A DNA stretch of 64,000 bases, from NCBI RefSeq assembly GCF_026810505.1, contig NZ_CP101750.1, positions 6,620,514-6,684,513 on the forward strand, read 5' to 3'. Under the pieces are notes generated by a model. It was not told the origin of the DNA, ran no database searches, and saw only the letters and a program-made list of their open reading frames with translations. Shown piece after piece: positions 9,656 through 16,729 of the stretch. Numbering within the stretch: position 1 is the first letter of the stretch; every line of letters starts with the position of its first letter. Source of the DNA: Streptomyces sp. Je 1-369. Its GTDB lineage: Bacteria; Actinomycetota; Actinomycetes; Streptomycetales; Streptomycetaceae. A program made the translations under genes and the position numbers.

Positions 9656-9688
9656 GGGCCCCGACACCTCGTCCAGGTGTCGGGGCCC
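9656..9688. terminator. Stem-loop terminator, 14-bp perfect stem
   Basis: Arms 9656-9669 and 9675-9688 are perfectly complementary around the 5-nt loop CGTCC. The hairpin lies between the convergent phosphatase gene and the small minus-strand gene, so it can serve both. Confidence 0.85.
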
Positions 9689-9714
9689 TCGCCGTTCAGA
9701 TGTCCGGGGCTCGG

Positions 9715-9888
9715 TCAGGCGTGGAGTGCGCCCACCTCGACACCGTGCTCGGCAGCCAGGCGGTGGAGATCTTCCAGCTCCGCCAGCTCGACCTCGGCAA
9801 GGAAGTCGTCTCCCGTCTCACGGGCCTTCGTGAGGTCGGTCTCCGTGGCCTCTATGCGCTGCAGAAGACCTGCGGTGAATGCGTCCAT
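9715..9888 (-). CDS. Small conserved Streptomyces protein (57 aa)
   Basis: It starts at the ATG at 9888, preceded by GAGGGGGC, and reads MDAFTAGLLQRIEATETDLT. The whole protein is predicted amphipathic alpha helix rich in Glu and Leu (DDFLAEVELAELEDLHRLAA), which suggests a small coiled-coil or dimerising protein. I know similar short proteins in other Streptomyces, but no function. It lies next to and divergent from cutR. A longer frame starting at 9957 has no supporting ribosome-binding site. Confidence 0.7.
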   Translation of the reverse strand: MDAFTAGLLQRIEATETDLTKARETGDDFLAEVELAELEDLHRLAAEHGVEVGALHA

Positions 9889-10200
9889 GGTTGCGCCCCC
9901 TCGGCTGGGTCGTGGGTCGATGGCACGGGGGTGTGCCCTCAAAGAAGGGGCGATCACGTCTCAAGCCGCTCTGGGAAAGCGGTTCGTGGCGCGCCACATA
10001 CAAAGCGTGATCGCGGGTGTAAGGCCGTCCTCCCCTGGCTCCCTTCCGCAGAAACCTCAACCGCCCGAGAAAATCCGGCATTCCCGTGGCCCGATCACGT
10101 CGACAGGCCGCCTTACAGCCGGTTTATGGCCGAAAGGGGCAGGATGGAGGCCTACCCCAAGACAGACCTGCCCGCAGGGGCACAGAGGAAGGACAGCGAC
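9889..10200. promoter_or_regulatory. Divergent regulatory region between the 57-aa gene and cutR
   Basis: There is no gene here. The 10-mer CGATCACGTC occurs twice in direct orientation (9951-9960 and 10092-10101), 141 bp apart. It is a candidate regulator-binding sequence. I cannot assign a promoter confidently. Confidence 0.4.
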
Positions 10201-10854
10201 GTGCGCGTACTCGTCGTCGAGGACGAGCAGCTGCTCGCCGATGCGGTGGCCACCGGACTGCGCCGGGAGGCCATGGCCGTCGACGTCGTGTACGACGGAG
10301 CGGCCGCCCTGGAGCGCATCGGCGTCAACGACTACGACGTCGTGGTGCTCGACCGGGACCTCCCGCTCGTCCACGGCGACGACGTCTGCCGGAAGATCGT
10401 CGAGCTCGGCATGCCGACCCGCGTCCTGATGCTCACCGCGTCGGGCGATGTCAGCGACCGCGTCGAGGGCCTGGAGATCGGTGCGGACGACTATCTCCCC
10501 AAGCCCTTCGCGTTCAGCGAGCTCACGGCACGCGTGCGTGCCCTCGGACGGCGCACCAGCGTGCCGCTGCCGCCCGTCCTGGAGCGCGCCGGGATCAAGC
10601 TCGACCCCAACCGCCGCGAGGTCTTCCGCGAGGGCAGGGAGATCCAGCTGGCCCCCAAGGAGTTCGCCGTACTCGAAGTGCTGCTGCGCAGCGAGGGCGC
10701 TGTCGTCTCCGCGGAGCAGCTCCTGGAGAAGGCCTGGGACGAGAACACGGACCCGTTCACCAACGTCGTCCGGGTGACGGTGATGACCCTGCGCCGCAAG
10801 CTCGGCGAGCCCGCCGTCATCGTGACGGTGCCGGGCTCCGGCTACCGGATCTGA
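10201..10854 (+). CDS. cutR: Response regulator CutR
   Basis: The protein has 217 residues from the GTG at 10201, preceded by AGGAAGG. The receiver domain (about 1-120) begins RVLVVEDEQLLADAVATGL, has its phospho-acceptor Asp in VVVLDRDLPLVHGDD and the conserved Lys in YLPKPFAF. The OmpR/PhoB winged-helix domain (about 130-217) includes LAPKEFAVLEVLLRSEG and ends VPGSGYRI. Sequence and gene order (hemH, phosphatase, cutR, cutS) match the CutRS system of Streptomyces, known for repressing actinorhodin production. It is co-transcribed with cutS, six bases downstream. Confidence 0.93.
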   Translation: MRVLVVEDEQLLADAVATGLRREAMAVDVVYDGAAALERIGVNDYDVVVLDRDLPLVHGDDVCRKIVELGMPTRVLMLTASGDVSDRVEGLEIGADDYLPKPFAFSELTARVRALGRRTSVPLPPVLERAGIKLDPNRREVFREGREIQLAPKEFAVLEVLLRSEGAVVSAEQLLEKAWDENTDPFTNVVRVTVMTLRRKLGEPAVIVTVPGSGYRI

Positions 10855-10860
10855 CCGGCG

Positions 10861-12108
10861 GTGGCCGCGACACCGGCGCCGCCAGCCGCGCCTCCGAAGC
10901 CGACGTGGGACCCGAGGAAGGCCGAGCCGCCGTTCCCCTGGCTGCGCCCGACCATCCGCATACGGCTCACGCTGCTCTACGGCGGCATGTTCCTGATCGC
11001 GGGCATCCTGCTGCTCTCGATCATCTACCTGCTCGCCGCCCAGGCCCTGAACGTGGGCAGTGACCTGCCGTTCAGGGTCACGGGCAAGTCCACGGTCAGC
11101 AGCAGCACCTGTGCCAACTTCCAGGGGCTTCCGGAGCAGCCGACCGAGGCGCAGCTGAACCGCGCCCTGAACGAGTGCGTCAACCAGATGCGTCAGAACG
11201 CCCTCGACAACCTGCTCAGCCGCTCGCTGCTCGCCCTGCTCGGCCTCGCCGTGATCGCCTTCGCCTTCGGGTACGCGATGGCAGGCCGCGTGCTCTCGCC
11301 GCTCGGTCGCATCACGCGCACCGCGCGCCGGGTGGCGGGCACGGACCTCTCCCGCCGCATCGAGCTGGACGGCCCGGACGACGAGCTGAAGGAGCTCTCG
11401 GACACCTTCGACGAGATGCTGGACCGCTTGGAGCGGGCGTTCACCGCCCAGCAGCGGTTCGTCGGCAACGCCTCGCACGAGCTGCGCACCCCCCTGGCGA
11501 TCAACCGCACGCTCCTGGAGGTGCACCTCTCCGATCCCGGGGCGCCGCCCGAGCTCCACCAGCTCGGCAAGACGCTGCTCGCCACCAACGAGCGCAGCGA
11601 GCAGCTCGTCGAGGGTCTGCTGCTGCTCGCCCGCAGCGACAACCAGATCGTGGAGCGGAAACCGGTCGACCTCGCCGAGGTGGCCGATCGCGCCGTCGAC
11701 CAGGTGCGGAGCGAGGCCGACGCGAAGGGCGTGGAGATCCGCGGGGAGCGCGGTCCTGCCGTCGTGCAGGGCAACGGCGTCCTCCTGGAGCGGATCGCCC
11801 TGAACCTCGTCCAGAACGCCGTCAGGTACAACGTGCAGGACGAGGGCTGGGTCGAGGTCACCACGGAGGCTCAGCACGGCCAGGCGGTCCTGGTGGTGTC
11901 GAACACGGGCCCGGTGGTGCCCGCGTACGAGATCGACAACCTTTTCGAACCGTTCCGCAGGCTGCGGACGGAGCGGACGGGCAGTGACAAGGGCGTGGGT
12001 CTCGGCCTGTCGATCGCCCGGTCGGTGGCGCGGGCTCACGGGGGCCGTATCATCGCGGAGCCGCGTGAGGGGGGAGGGCTCGTGATGCGAGTCACCTTGC
12101 CCCTCTGA
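10861..12108 (+). CDS. cutS: Sensor histidine kinase CutS
   Basis: The protein has 415 residues. A proline-rich N-terminus is followed by TM1 (about 36-60), a short extracytoplasmic sensor (about 61-118) with exactly two cysteines (C84 and C106), TM2 (about 122-142) and HAMP (VLSPLGRITRTARRVAGTDLS). The dimerisation box is FVGNASHELRTPLAINRTLL, and HATPase_c shows the N box LNLVQNAVRYN and G box GVGLGLSIA. The paired cysteines fit a redox- or disulfide-sensing model, as has been proposed for CutS in other Streptomyces. The start is a GTG just after cutR, implying translational coupling. Confidence 0.92.
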   Translation: MAATPAPPAAPPKPTWDPRKAEPPFPWLRPTIRIRLTLLYGGMFLIAGILLLSIIYLLAAQALNVGSDLPFRVTGKSTVSSSTCANFQGLPEQPTEAQLNRALNECVNQMRQNALDNLLSRSLLALLGLAVIAFAFGYAMAGRVLSPLGRITRTARRVAGTDLSRRIELDGPDDELKELSDTFDEMLDRLERAFTAQQRFVGNASHELRTPLAINRTLLEVHLSDPGAPPELHQLGKTLLATNERSEQLVEGLLLLARSDNQIVERKPVDLAEVADRAVDQVRSEADAKGVEIRGERGPAVVQGNGVLLERIALNLVQNAVRYNVQDEGWVEVTTEAQHGQAVLVVSNTGPVVPAYEIDNLFEPFRRLRTERTGSDKGVGLGLSIARSVARAHGGRIIAEPREGGGLVMRVTLPL

Positions 12109-12178
12109 GATGCAGTCGCAGACGCGCTGATGTGTTCGCTTTGAGCGTAATTTCCAGGGGTGGACCCCGGGGATGATG

Positions 12179-12194
12179 TGTGCGATCGATCACA
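12179..12194. promoter_or_regulatory. CRP-like palindromic site
   Basis: The sequence TGTGC-N6-TCACA differs at one position from TGTGA-N6-TCACA. Streptomyces has a Crp regulator with a similar site, so binding is plausible. It overlaps the left arm of the 11-bp inverted repeat. Confidence 0.35.
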
Positions 12195-12319
12195 GAGGCG
12201 ATTTTTCGGCCGTCTACTCTCTGTGATCGTGAAAGTCGTCGGAAAGCCGGGAAAATCCGGGTTTTCGGGAGTCTTGATCACGGGAAGTACACGGGGTGGC
12301 GCCCGTGAAGCGCAGCACA

Positions 12320-12337
12320 GGGACCGTGTACGGTCCC
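12320..12337. promoter_or_regulatory. 18-bp palindrome, candidate operator
   Basis: Two 8-bp arms, GGGACCGT and ACGGTCCC, are separated by GT. The element is 165 bp upstream of the DUF4193 start. The binding protein is unknown. Confidence 0.35.
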
Positions 12338-12502
12338 GATCGCCATCCAACAGAACGCCTCTTCAGAGGTGCGGTTGGGTGTCGATTGAGTAACAGACCT
12401 TGATGTGAGGCAAAATCTCCGCCTCAGGTCGGGCACAAGTCCGGCCTCTCACGCGTTACGTGCGCTGGAGACACCCGCAGACACCCAGAGGGGGAGAGCG
12501 AC

Positions 12503-12799
12503 ATGGCAACGGACTACGACACCCCACGTAAGACCGACGATGACGTCAACGAGGACAGCATCGAGGAACTCAAGGCACGGCGGAACGACAAGTCGACCTC
12601 AGCAGTCGACGTCGACGAGTTCGAGGCCGCCGAGGGCCTCGAGCTGCCCGGCGCCGACCTTTCCAACGAGGAGCTCGCCGTCCGCGTGCTCCCGAAGCAG
12701 CAGGACGAGTTCACCTGCATGAGCTGCTTCCTGGTGCACCACCGCAGCCAGCTGGCCAAGGAGAAGAACGGCCAGCCGATCTGCCGCGACTGCGACTGA
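12503..12799 (+). CDS. DUF4193 family protein
   Basis: The protein has 98 residues and starts at an ATG preceded by GAGGGGGAGAG. It is an acidic, Asp/Glu-rich polypeptide with a C-terminal zinc-ribbon-like pair, CMSC and CRDC, about 27 residues apart (FTCMSCFLVHHRSQLA and PICRDCD). DUF4193 proteins are highly conserved in actinobacteria and their biochemical role is not established. The metal-site geometry suggests a small Zn-binding protein. A small basic-protein gene follows after 13 bp. Confidence 0.9.
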   Translation: MATDYDTPRKTDDDVNEDSIEELKARRNDKSTSAVDVDEFEAAEGLELPGADLSNEELAVRVLPKQQDEFTCMSCFLVHHRSQLAKEKNGQPICRDCD

Positions 12800-12812
12800 G
12801 GCGGGGTCGGCC

Positions 12813-13754
12813 GTGACTGGCTCGACCCCGTTCCGGAAGCGCCGCTTCCGCAAGCGCGGGGCGGACAAAGCCGGCGTCTCGGACGTCGGCGCACGTGACG
12901 ACGGGCGAGGCTCCTCAGCAGACGGAGCAGCCTCGCTCGAACCGGCGAACGCCCTCGAGGCGGTGCCGGGCGCGACGGCGGCCGACAAGGCCCCCAGGAC
13001 CGCAAGGAGTGCCGATGAGGCCGGGTCCAGGGGGAGCCGTGTTGCCGCCGTCACGCACGGAGTGAAGGAAGGCGTGCGCAAGGGCGGGCGCGGCGCCAAG
13101 GCCGGCATCGGCTATCTCGCCGACCGGCTCATCGAGAACGCCCCGCGGATCCCGGTCCGCGATCTCGCGACCCTCCGCAAGCAGTTCCCGGGCCTCGGCC
13201 CCGAACAGCTCGCGGACAAGCTCATCGCGGGCGCCGCCAACGCCACGTCCACCGTGGGCGCGGGAGTGGGCGCCGCCGCGATGCTGCCGGTGCCGCCCGC
13301 GATGCCCGCCGAGCTCGCGGCGGAGATCACCGGCGTCGCCGCCATCGAACTCAAGCTGATCGCCGAGCTGCACGAGGTCTACGGCCTGCGGCCGGAAGGC
13401 AACCTCAAGCAGCGCAGCACCGCTTACCTGAACTCCTGGTCGCAGGAACGCGGCGTCGAGGTCACCAAACCCGCGACCTTGAACGCCGCCCTGGGCGGCC
13501 AGATGAAGCGCGAGCTGCGACAGCAGATCATGAAGCGAATGGTCCGTAACCTGCCGAACCTCATGCCCTTCATGGTGGGCGCGGCGGTCGGCGCGGTCAT
13601 GAACCGCCGGGACACCAGGAAGCTGGCCGGTCGGATCCGCAAGGACCTGAGCAAGAACCAGGTCCCGTGGGACGAGCTGCCCGCGCTGCCGCCCCTGGAG
13701 AAGCCGGCCGACCCGCTGCGGATGGGGGAGATCCCCCGGGAGCTGGGGCGCTGA
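12813..13754 (+). CDS. Conserved hypothetical protein with hydrophobic alpha-helical core
   Basis: The protein has 313 residues from the GTG at 12813. The basic N-terminus (FRKRRFRKRGADK) is followed by a low-complexity region. From about residue 85 comes a helical, Gly/Ala-rich core (KLIAGAANATSTVGAGVGAA, AAEITGVAAIELKLIAELHE) and a second hydrophobic patch near 255 (NLMPFMVGAAVGAVMNRR). The arrangement recalls EcsC-like membrane-associated proteins, but the match is too weak to name. It is probably co-transcribed with the DUF4193 gene and convergent with the DUF3093 gene. Confidence 0.7.
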   Translation: MTGSTPFRKRRFRKRGADKAGVSDVGARDDGRGSSADGAASLEPANALEAVPGATAADKAPRTARSADEAGSRGSRVAAVTHGVKEGVRKGGRGAKAGIGYLADRLIENAPRIPVRDLATLRKQFPGLGPEQLADKLIAGAANATSTVGAGVGAAAMLPVPPAMPAELAAEITGVAAIELKLIAELHEVYGLRPEGNLKQRSTAYLNSWSQERGVEVTKPATLNAALGGQMKRELRQQIMKRMVRNLPNLMPFMVGAAVGAVMNRRDTRKLAGRIRKDLSKNQVPWDELPALPPLEKPADPLRMGEIPRELGR

Positions 13755-13772
13755 GTCCGCGCCCCGCGCCCC

Positions 13773-14225
13773 TTACGCGGCGCTCTGGCGCACGGCGTCG
13801 AGGGCCGCAGCCAGCTCCTTCGGGTGCCGCGTGGAGATGTACACGTACGGAGTCGGATCCTCGGGATCCGTGATGTTCACGCGCAGGGCCGTCGGGATGT
13901 AGGCGCGCAGCAGCATGTGCGCGCGCGGGTCCGCCTTGTACGAACGCCAGGCGCGCGTCTCCTCGCCCGTCAGGACCTCCGCGTCGCCCAGCGCGGACAC
14001 CGGGATCTTCGCGTCGCCGACGACCAGCGAGCCCGCCACCACGCGGATCCGCACCGCGCCGTACGCGCTGGTGACGACCGCCGCCACCGCCGTGCCGCCG
14101 ACCAGGCCGCCGAGGAGCGGCAGCGTGCCGAACGGCAGCAGGATCAGGGCCATCGCCACACCCACCAGGACCGAGGCGAACCACCACGAACGGGGCGCGG
14201 TCAGGCGTTCTTCGTAAGGCTGCAT
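13773..14225 (-). CDS. DUF3093 family membrane protein
   Basis: The protein has 150 residues from the ATG at 14225 (MQPYEERLTAPRSWW, the usual family start). Two adjacent hydrophobic helices (WWFASVLVGVAMALILLPFG and a following Gly/Val-rich segment) anchor a C-terminal domain with LVVGDAKIPVSALGDAEVL and PYVYISTRHPKELAAAL, the conserved DUF3093 block. No function is known. The longer frame upstream would run across the divergent promoter and is rejected. A 10-bp palindrome CCAAGCTTGG (14230-14239) lies just upstream. Confidence 0.85.
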   Translation of the reverse strand: MQPYEERLTAPRSWWFASVLVGVAMALILLPFGTLPLLGGLVGGTAVAAVVTSAYGAVRIRVVAGSLVVGDAKIPVSALGDAEVLTGEETRAWRSYKADPRAHMLLRAYIPTALRVNITDPEDPTPYVYISTRHPKELAAALDAVRQSAA

Positions 14226-14283
14226 GGAACCAAGCTTGGCACGGTGCGGTTGCCGCGCTGACGCGGAGGTAAGGTCTGCGCCT

Positions 14284-14868
14284 GTGAGTGGTACATCTGC
14301 AGCTCTGACGCCCCCGGCCGACGCCATAGCGCCCGTCCGCCACCCCGACGCACCCGCCCCCGGTGAGCTCATCGGTGCCCACTACGAGCACTGTTTCGGC
14401 TGTGGCGAGGGGCAGGCGCACGGACTGCACCTCGCGGCGCGGGCCGGCGAGGGCGTGGCCATCACCGCCGAGTTCACCGTACGCGAGGCGCACCAGGGCG
14501 CCCCCGGCCTCGCCCACGGCGGGGTCCTGGCCACCGCGCTCGACGAGACGCTGGGCTCGCTGAACTGGCTGCTGCGCGTGATCGCCGTGACCGGCCGCCT
14601 CGAGACCGACTTCGTGCGGCCCGTACCGCTGGGCACCGTGCTGTTCCTGGAAGCCGAGGTCACCGCCGTCGCCGGACGGAAGATCTACTCGACCGCCACC
14701 GGGCGCATCGGCGGCCCCGAAGGCCCCGTCGCGGTCCGTGCCGACGCCCTCTTCATCGAGGTGAAGGTCGACCACTTCATCGACAACGGCCGCCCGGAGG
14801 AGATCCAGGCCGCCATGAACAACCCGGACCAGATCCGGCGCGCCCGCGCCTTCGAGGTGAACCCCTGA
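14284..14868 (+). CDS. PaaI-family (hot-dog fold) thioesterase
   Basis: The protein has 194 residues from the GTG at 14284. The hot-dog signature is LAHGGVLATALDETLGSLNW (HGG followed by the catalytic-type Asp/Glu helix). Upstream is EHCFGCGEGQAHGLHL, common in the actinobacterial subgroup, and METxFxRPVP-like LETDFVRPVPLGTV follows. It should hydrolyse acyl-CoA thioesters; the acyl chain is unknown. Its stop overlaps the dut start by one base (TGATG), so the two are coupled. A TAAGGT hexamer eight bases before the GTG could be a -10 box. Confidence 0.88.
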   Translation: MSGTSAALTPPADAIAPVRHPDAPAPGELIGAHYEHCFGCGEGQAHGLHLAARAGEGVAITAEFTVREAHQGAPGLAHGGVLATALDETLGSLNWLLRVIAVTGRLETDFVRPVPLGTVLFLEAEVTAVAGRKIYSTATGRIGGPEGPVAVRADALFIEVKVDHFIDNGRPEEIQAAMNNPDQIRRARAFEVNP

Positions 14869-15407
14869 TGCCCTCCCGTGAACTGGACGTGCTGATCAGG
14901 CGCGTCGACCCCGAGGTGCCGCTGCCCGCGTACGCGCAGCCCGGTGACGCGGGCGCCGACCTGCGGACGACGGAGTCCTGCGAACTGGCCCCCGGCGAGC
15001 GGGTGGTCCTGCCCACCGGGGTGTCCATCGCCCTACCGGAGGGGTACGCGGCGTTCGTGCACCCCCGTTCCGGGCTCGCCGCCCGCTGCGGTGTCGCTCT
15101 GGTGAATGCCCCGGGGACGGTGGATGCCGGGTACCGTGGAGAGATCAAGGTGATCGTGGTGAATCTCGACCCGCGCGACAGCGTGCGGTTCGAGCGTTTC
15201 GACCGGATTGCCCAACTGGTCGTCCAGCAGGTCGAGAAGGTTCGCTTCCAGGAGGTCGCGGAGCTTCCCGAATCGGCGCGGGCCGAGGGGGGCTTCGGGT
15301 CCACAGGCGGCCATGCCGCCGTGGGCAGCGGTCCGGGCGTGAGCCCGGGCGAACAAACGGGTGGGAATCGATACGCATCGGTCGTATCCGACCGGGAAGG
15401 ACAGTGA
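14868..15407 (+). CDS. dut: dUTP diphosphatase
   Basis: The protein has 179 residues. All five trimeric dUTPase motifs are present: AGADLRT, PRSGLAARCGV, NAPGTVDAGYRGEI (with the catalytic Asp and the uracil-gate Tyr), RIAQLVVQ and RAEGGFGSTG. It hydrolyses dUTP to dUMP, keeping uracil out of DNA and feeding dTMP synthesis. Start and stop overlap with the thioesterase (TGATG), and the DUF3710 gene begins one base after its stop, so this is an operon. The C-terminus is about 25 residues longer than the last motif needs. Confidence 0.96.
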   Translation: MPSRELDVLIRRVDPEVPLPAYAQPGDAGADLRTTESCELAPGERVVLPTGVSIALPEGYAAFVHPRSGLAARCGVALVNAPGTVDAGYRGEIKVIVVNLDPRDSVRFERFDRIAQLVVQQVEKVRFQEVAELPESARAEGGFGSTGGHAAVGSGPGVSPGEQTGGNRYASVVSDREGQ

Positions 15408-15408
15408 C

Positions 15409-16182
15409 GTGTTCGGACGTCGCAAGAAGGACAGTGCCGCCGAGGACGCGGCGGGCGCGGACGAGCAGGTCGTCGACGACGTGCACGGTGACGAGCCCGC
15501 GGACTCCGCCGACGCCGCGCGGTCGCGCGTGAGGCTCGAGCCCGAGCCCCGCCCCGACGGTCCCTGGGACCTCTCGGAGGTCCGTGAGCCCGGCGAGGGC
15601 CGTGTGGACCTCGGTGGGCTCTTCGTGCCGGGCGTCGAGGGCATGGAGCTGCGTGTGGAGGTCGCGGGCGACGCGATCGTCGCGGCCACCGTCGTGCTCC
15701 AGGACAGCGCCATCCAGCTGCAGGGCTTCGCCGCCCCCAAGAAGGAGGGCATCTGGGGCGAGGTCCGCGAGGAGATCGCCTCGGGCATCACCCAGCAGGG
15801 CGGTGTCATCGACGAGGTCGAGGGCGCGCTCGGCTGGGAGCTGCGCGCCCAGGTGCCGGTGCAGCTGCCGGACGGCACGGGCGGGGTGCAGGTCGTGCGC
15901 TTCATCGGCGTCGACGGCCCGCGCTGGTTCCTGCGCGGTGTGATCTCCGGCCAGGGCGCGGTGCAGCCGCAGGCCGCGGGGCTCCTCGAGCAGATCTTCC
16001 GGGACACCGTCGTCGTCCGCGGCGAGGGCCCGATGGCGCCGCGCGACCCGATCGTCCTGAAGCTGCCGGACGACGCGCAGATGGTCGCCGAGGGCGTCCA
16101 GCAGGATCAGCAGGAAGGCTCGCGCTTCTCGGGCGGCATGGGGCAGCTGCAGCGCGGCCCCGAGATCACCGAGGTGCGCTGA
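15409..16182 (+). CDS. DUF3710 family protein
   Basis: The protein has 257 residues from the GTG at 15409 (VFGRRKKDSAAEDAAGADEQ, the standard family start). An acidic N-terminal linker precedes the DUF3710 core: DLGGLFVPGVEGMELRVEV, ASGITQQGGVIDEVEGALGW and GVDGPRWFLRGVI. The protein is cytoplasmic, conserved next to dut in actinobacteria and of unknown function. The last codons overlap the first unit of a 17-bp tandem repeat that continues into the intergenic DNA. Confidence 0.88.
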   Translation: MFGRRKKDSAAEDAAGADEQVVDDVHGDEPADSADAARSRVRLEPEPRPDGPWDLSEVREPGEGRVDLGGLFVPGVEGMELRVEVAGDAIVAATVVLQDSAIQLQGFAAPKKEGIWGEVREEIASGITQQGGVIDEVEGALGWELRAQVPVQLPDGTGGVQVVRFIGVDGPRWFLRGVISGQGAVQPQAAGLLEQIFRDTVVVRGEGPMAPRDPIVLKLPDDAQMVAEGVQQDQQEGSRFSGGMGQLQRGPEITEVR

Positions 16183-16247
16183 TCACTGAGGTGCGTTGAT
16201 CACCTAGGTGGGCTGATCCTGTAGGTGTGCTGATCACTTAGGTGATC
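16168..16247. repeat. 17-bp tandem repeat, about 4.7 units
   Basis: The units start at 16168, 16185, 16202, 16219 and 16236 (the last is partial). The consensus is AC[CT]NAGGTGNGYTGATC, each unit ending in TGATC. The first unit encodes the end and stop codon of the DUF3710 gene, so the array looks like expansion of the gene's own 3' end. Confidence 0.85.
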
Positions 16248-16276
16248 GCCCGGGGCGCAGGCCCCTCAACTGCGCG

Positions 16277-16320
16277 GTGGCCCGCGATGGTTCCGGTTCG
16301 TCCGGACCATTGCGGGCCAC
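16277..16320. terminator. Imperfect hairpin, likely terminator of the dut operon
   Basis: GTGGCCCGC (16277-16285) pairs with GCGGGCCAC at 16312-16320. Further pairing in ATGGT/ACCAT with one mismatch and a bulge closes on a small loop near 16297. Confidence 0.55.
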
Positions 16321-16569
16321 ATTTGCGTACGCCACCGTGCGGGGCGCGGACGAACGGCCGCTGCCGATGCGGGGCGTCGGGGTGTACGCCGCCGCGGGGC
16401 GCGCCCCGGCCAGCTCGACGCGGAGACCGGCCTCGCCGTGATGGAGCTGCTGCGCGCCGTCGTCCGCAGCGAGGGCGTCACCGCCCTCGTCGCCACGCAC
16501 GACGCGGCACTGCTCGACCTGGCCGACCGGGTCATCGAACTGCGCGACGGCGAGCTCGGCACGCTCTGA
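16277..16569 (+). pseudogene. Decayed ABC-transporter ATPase with internal deletion
   Basis: The 3' part (about 16402-16569) reads GQLDAETGLAVMELLRAVVR, then ALVATHDAALLDLADRVIEL, and stops at 16567. This is the D-loop/H-loop end of a LolD/MacB-type ATPase. Upstream, in another frame, TFAYATVRGADERPLPMRGV and VGVYAAAGR resemble the N-terminal strands before a Walker A motif. Walker A, the signature loop and Walker B are missing, so a central deletion with a frameshift has fused the two ends. No permease gene is adjacent. It is a remnant, not a functional gene. Confidence 0.7.
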
Positions 16570-16676
16570 GCAGGCCCTCCACCGCCCCCGCCCCGACCCA
16601 TCAGGGTTGTGTCAAGGACAGTGTCCCCGCACCCCCTCGTCCGTATTGCCGGAATTGTTGGCCGTAAGGTCGACGC

Positions 16677-16712
16677 TGCGTACACAGCAGTTTCTGCGTA
16701 CACAGCAGTTTC
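16677..16712. repeat. Perfect 18-bp tandem duplication upstream of kdpD
   Basis: TGCGTACACAGCAGTTTC occurs at 16677-16694 and again at 16695-16712 without mismatch. It ends 17 bp before the kdpD start, so it lies in the leader or promoter. It may be a doubled regulatory site or a recent replication slip. Confidence 0.85.
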
Positions 16713-16729
16713 GGGAAGACAATGAGGCC

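Larger units (their letters stand above)
12109..12502. promoter_or_regulatory. Regulatory intergenic region between cutS and the DUF4193 gene
   Basis: This 394-bp non-coding region holds three structures. TGTGC-GATCGA-TCACA (12179-12194) is one mismatch from a CRP-type palindrome. An 11-bp perfect inverted repeat (12187-12197 and 12219-12229, 21-nt loop) may act as the cutS terminator. GGGACCGT-GT-ACGGTCCC (12320-12337) is an operator-like palindrome. TTGAGT near 12383 and CAAAAT about 19 bp later are a possible promoter for the downstream gene. Confidence 0.5.

Noticed and set aside
16168..16247. CRISPR-like array
   Set aside because: The units are contiguous 17-bp tandem copies without spacers and no cas genes are present. 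The Cas4-like gene at 38072 is not linked to any repeat array.
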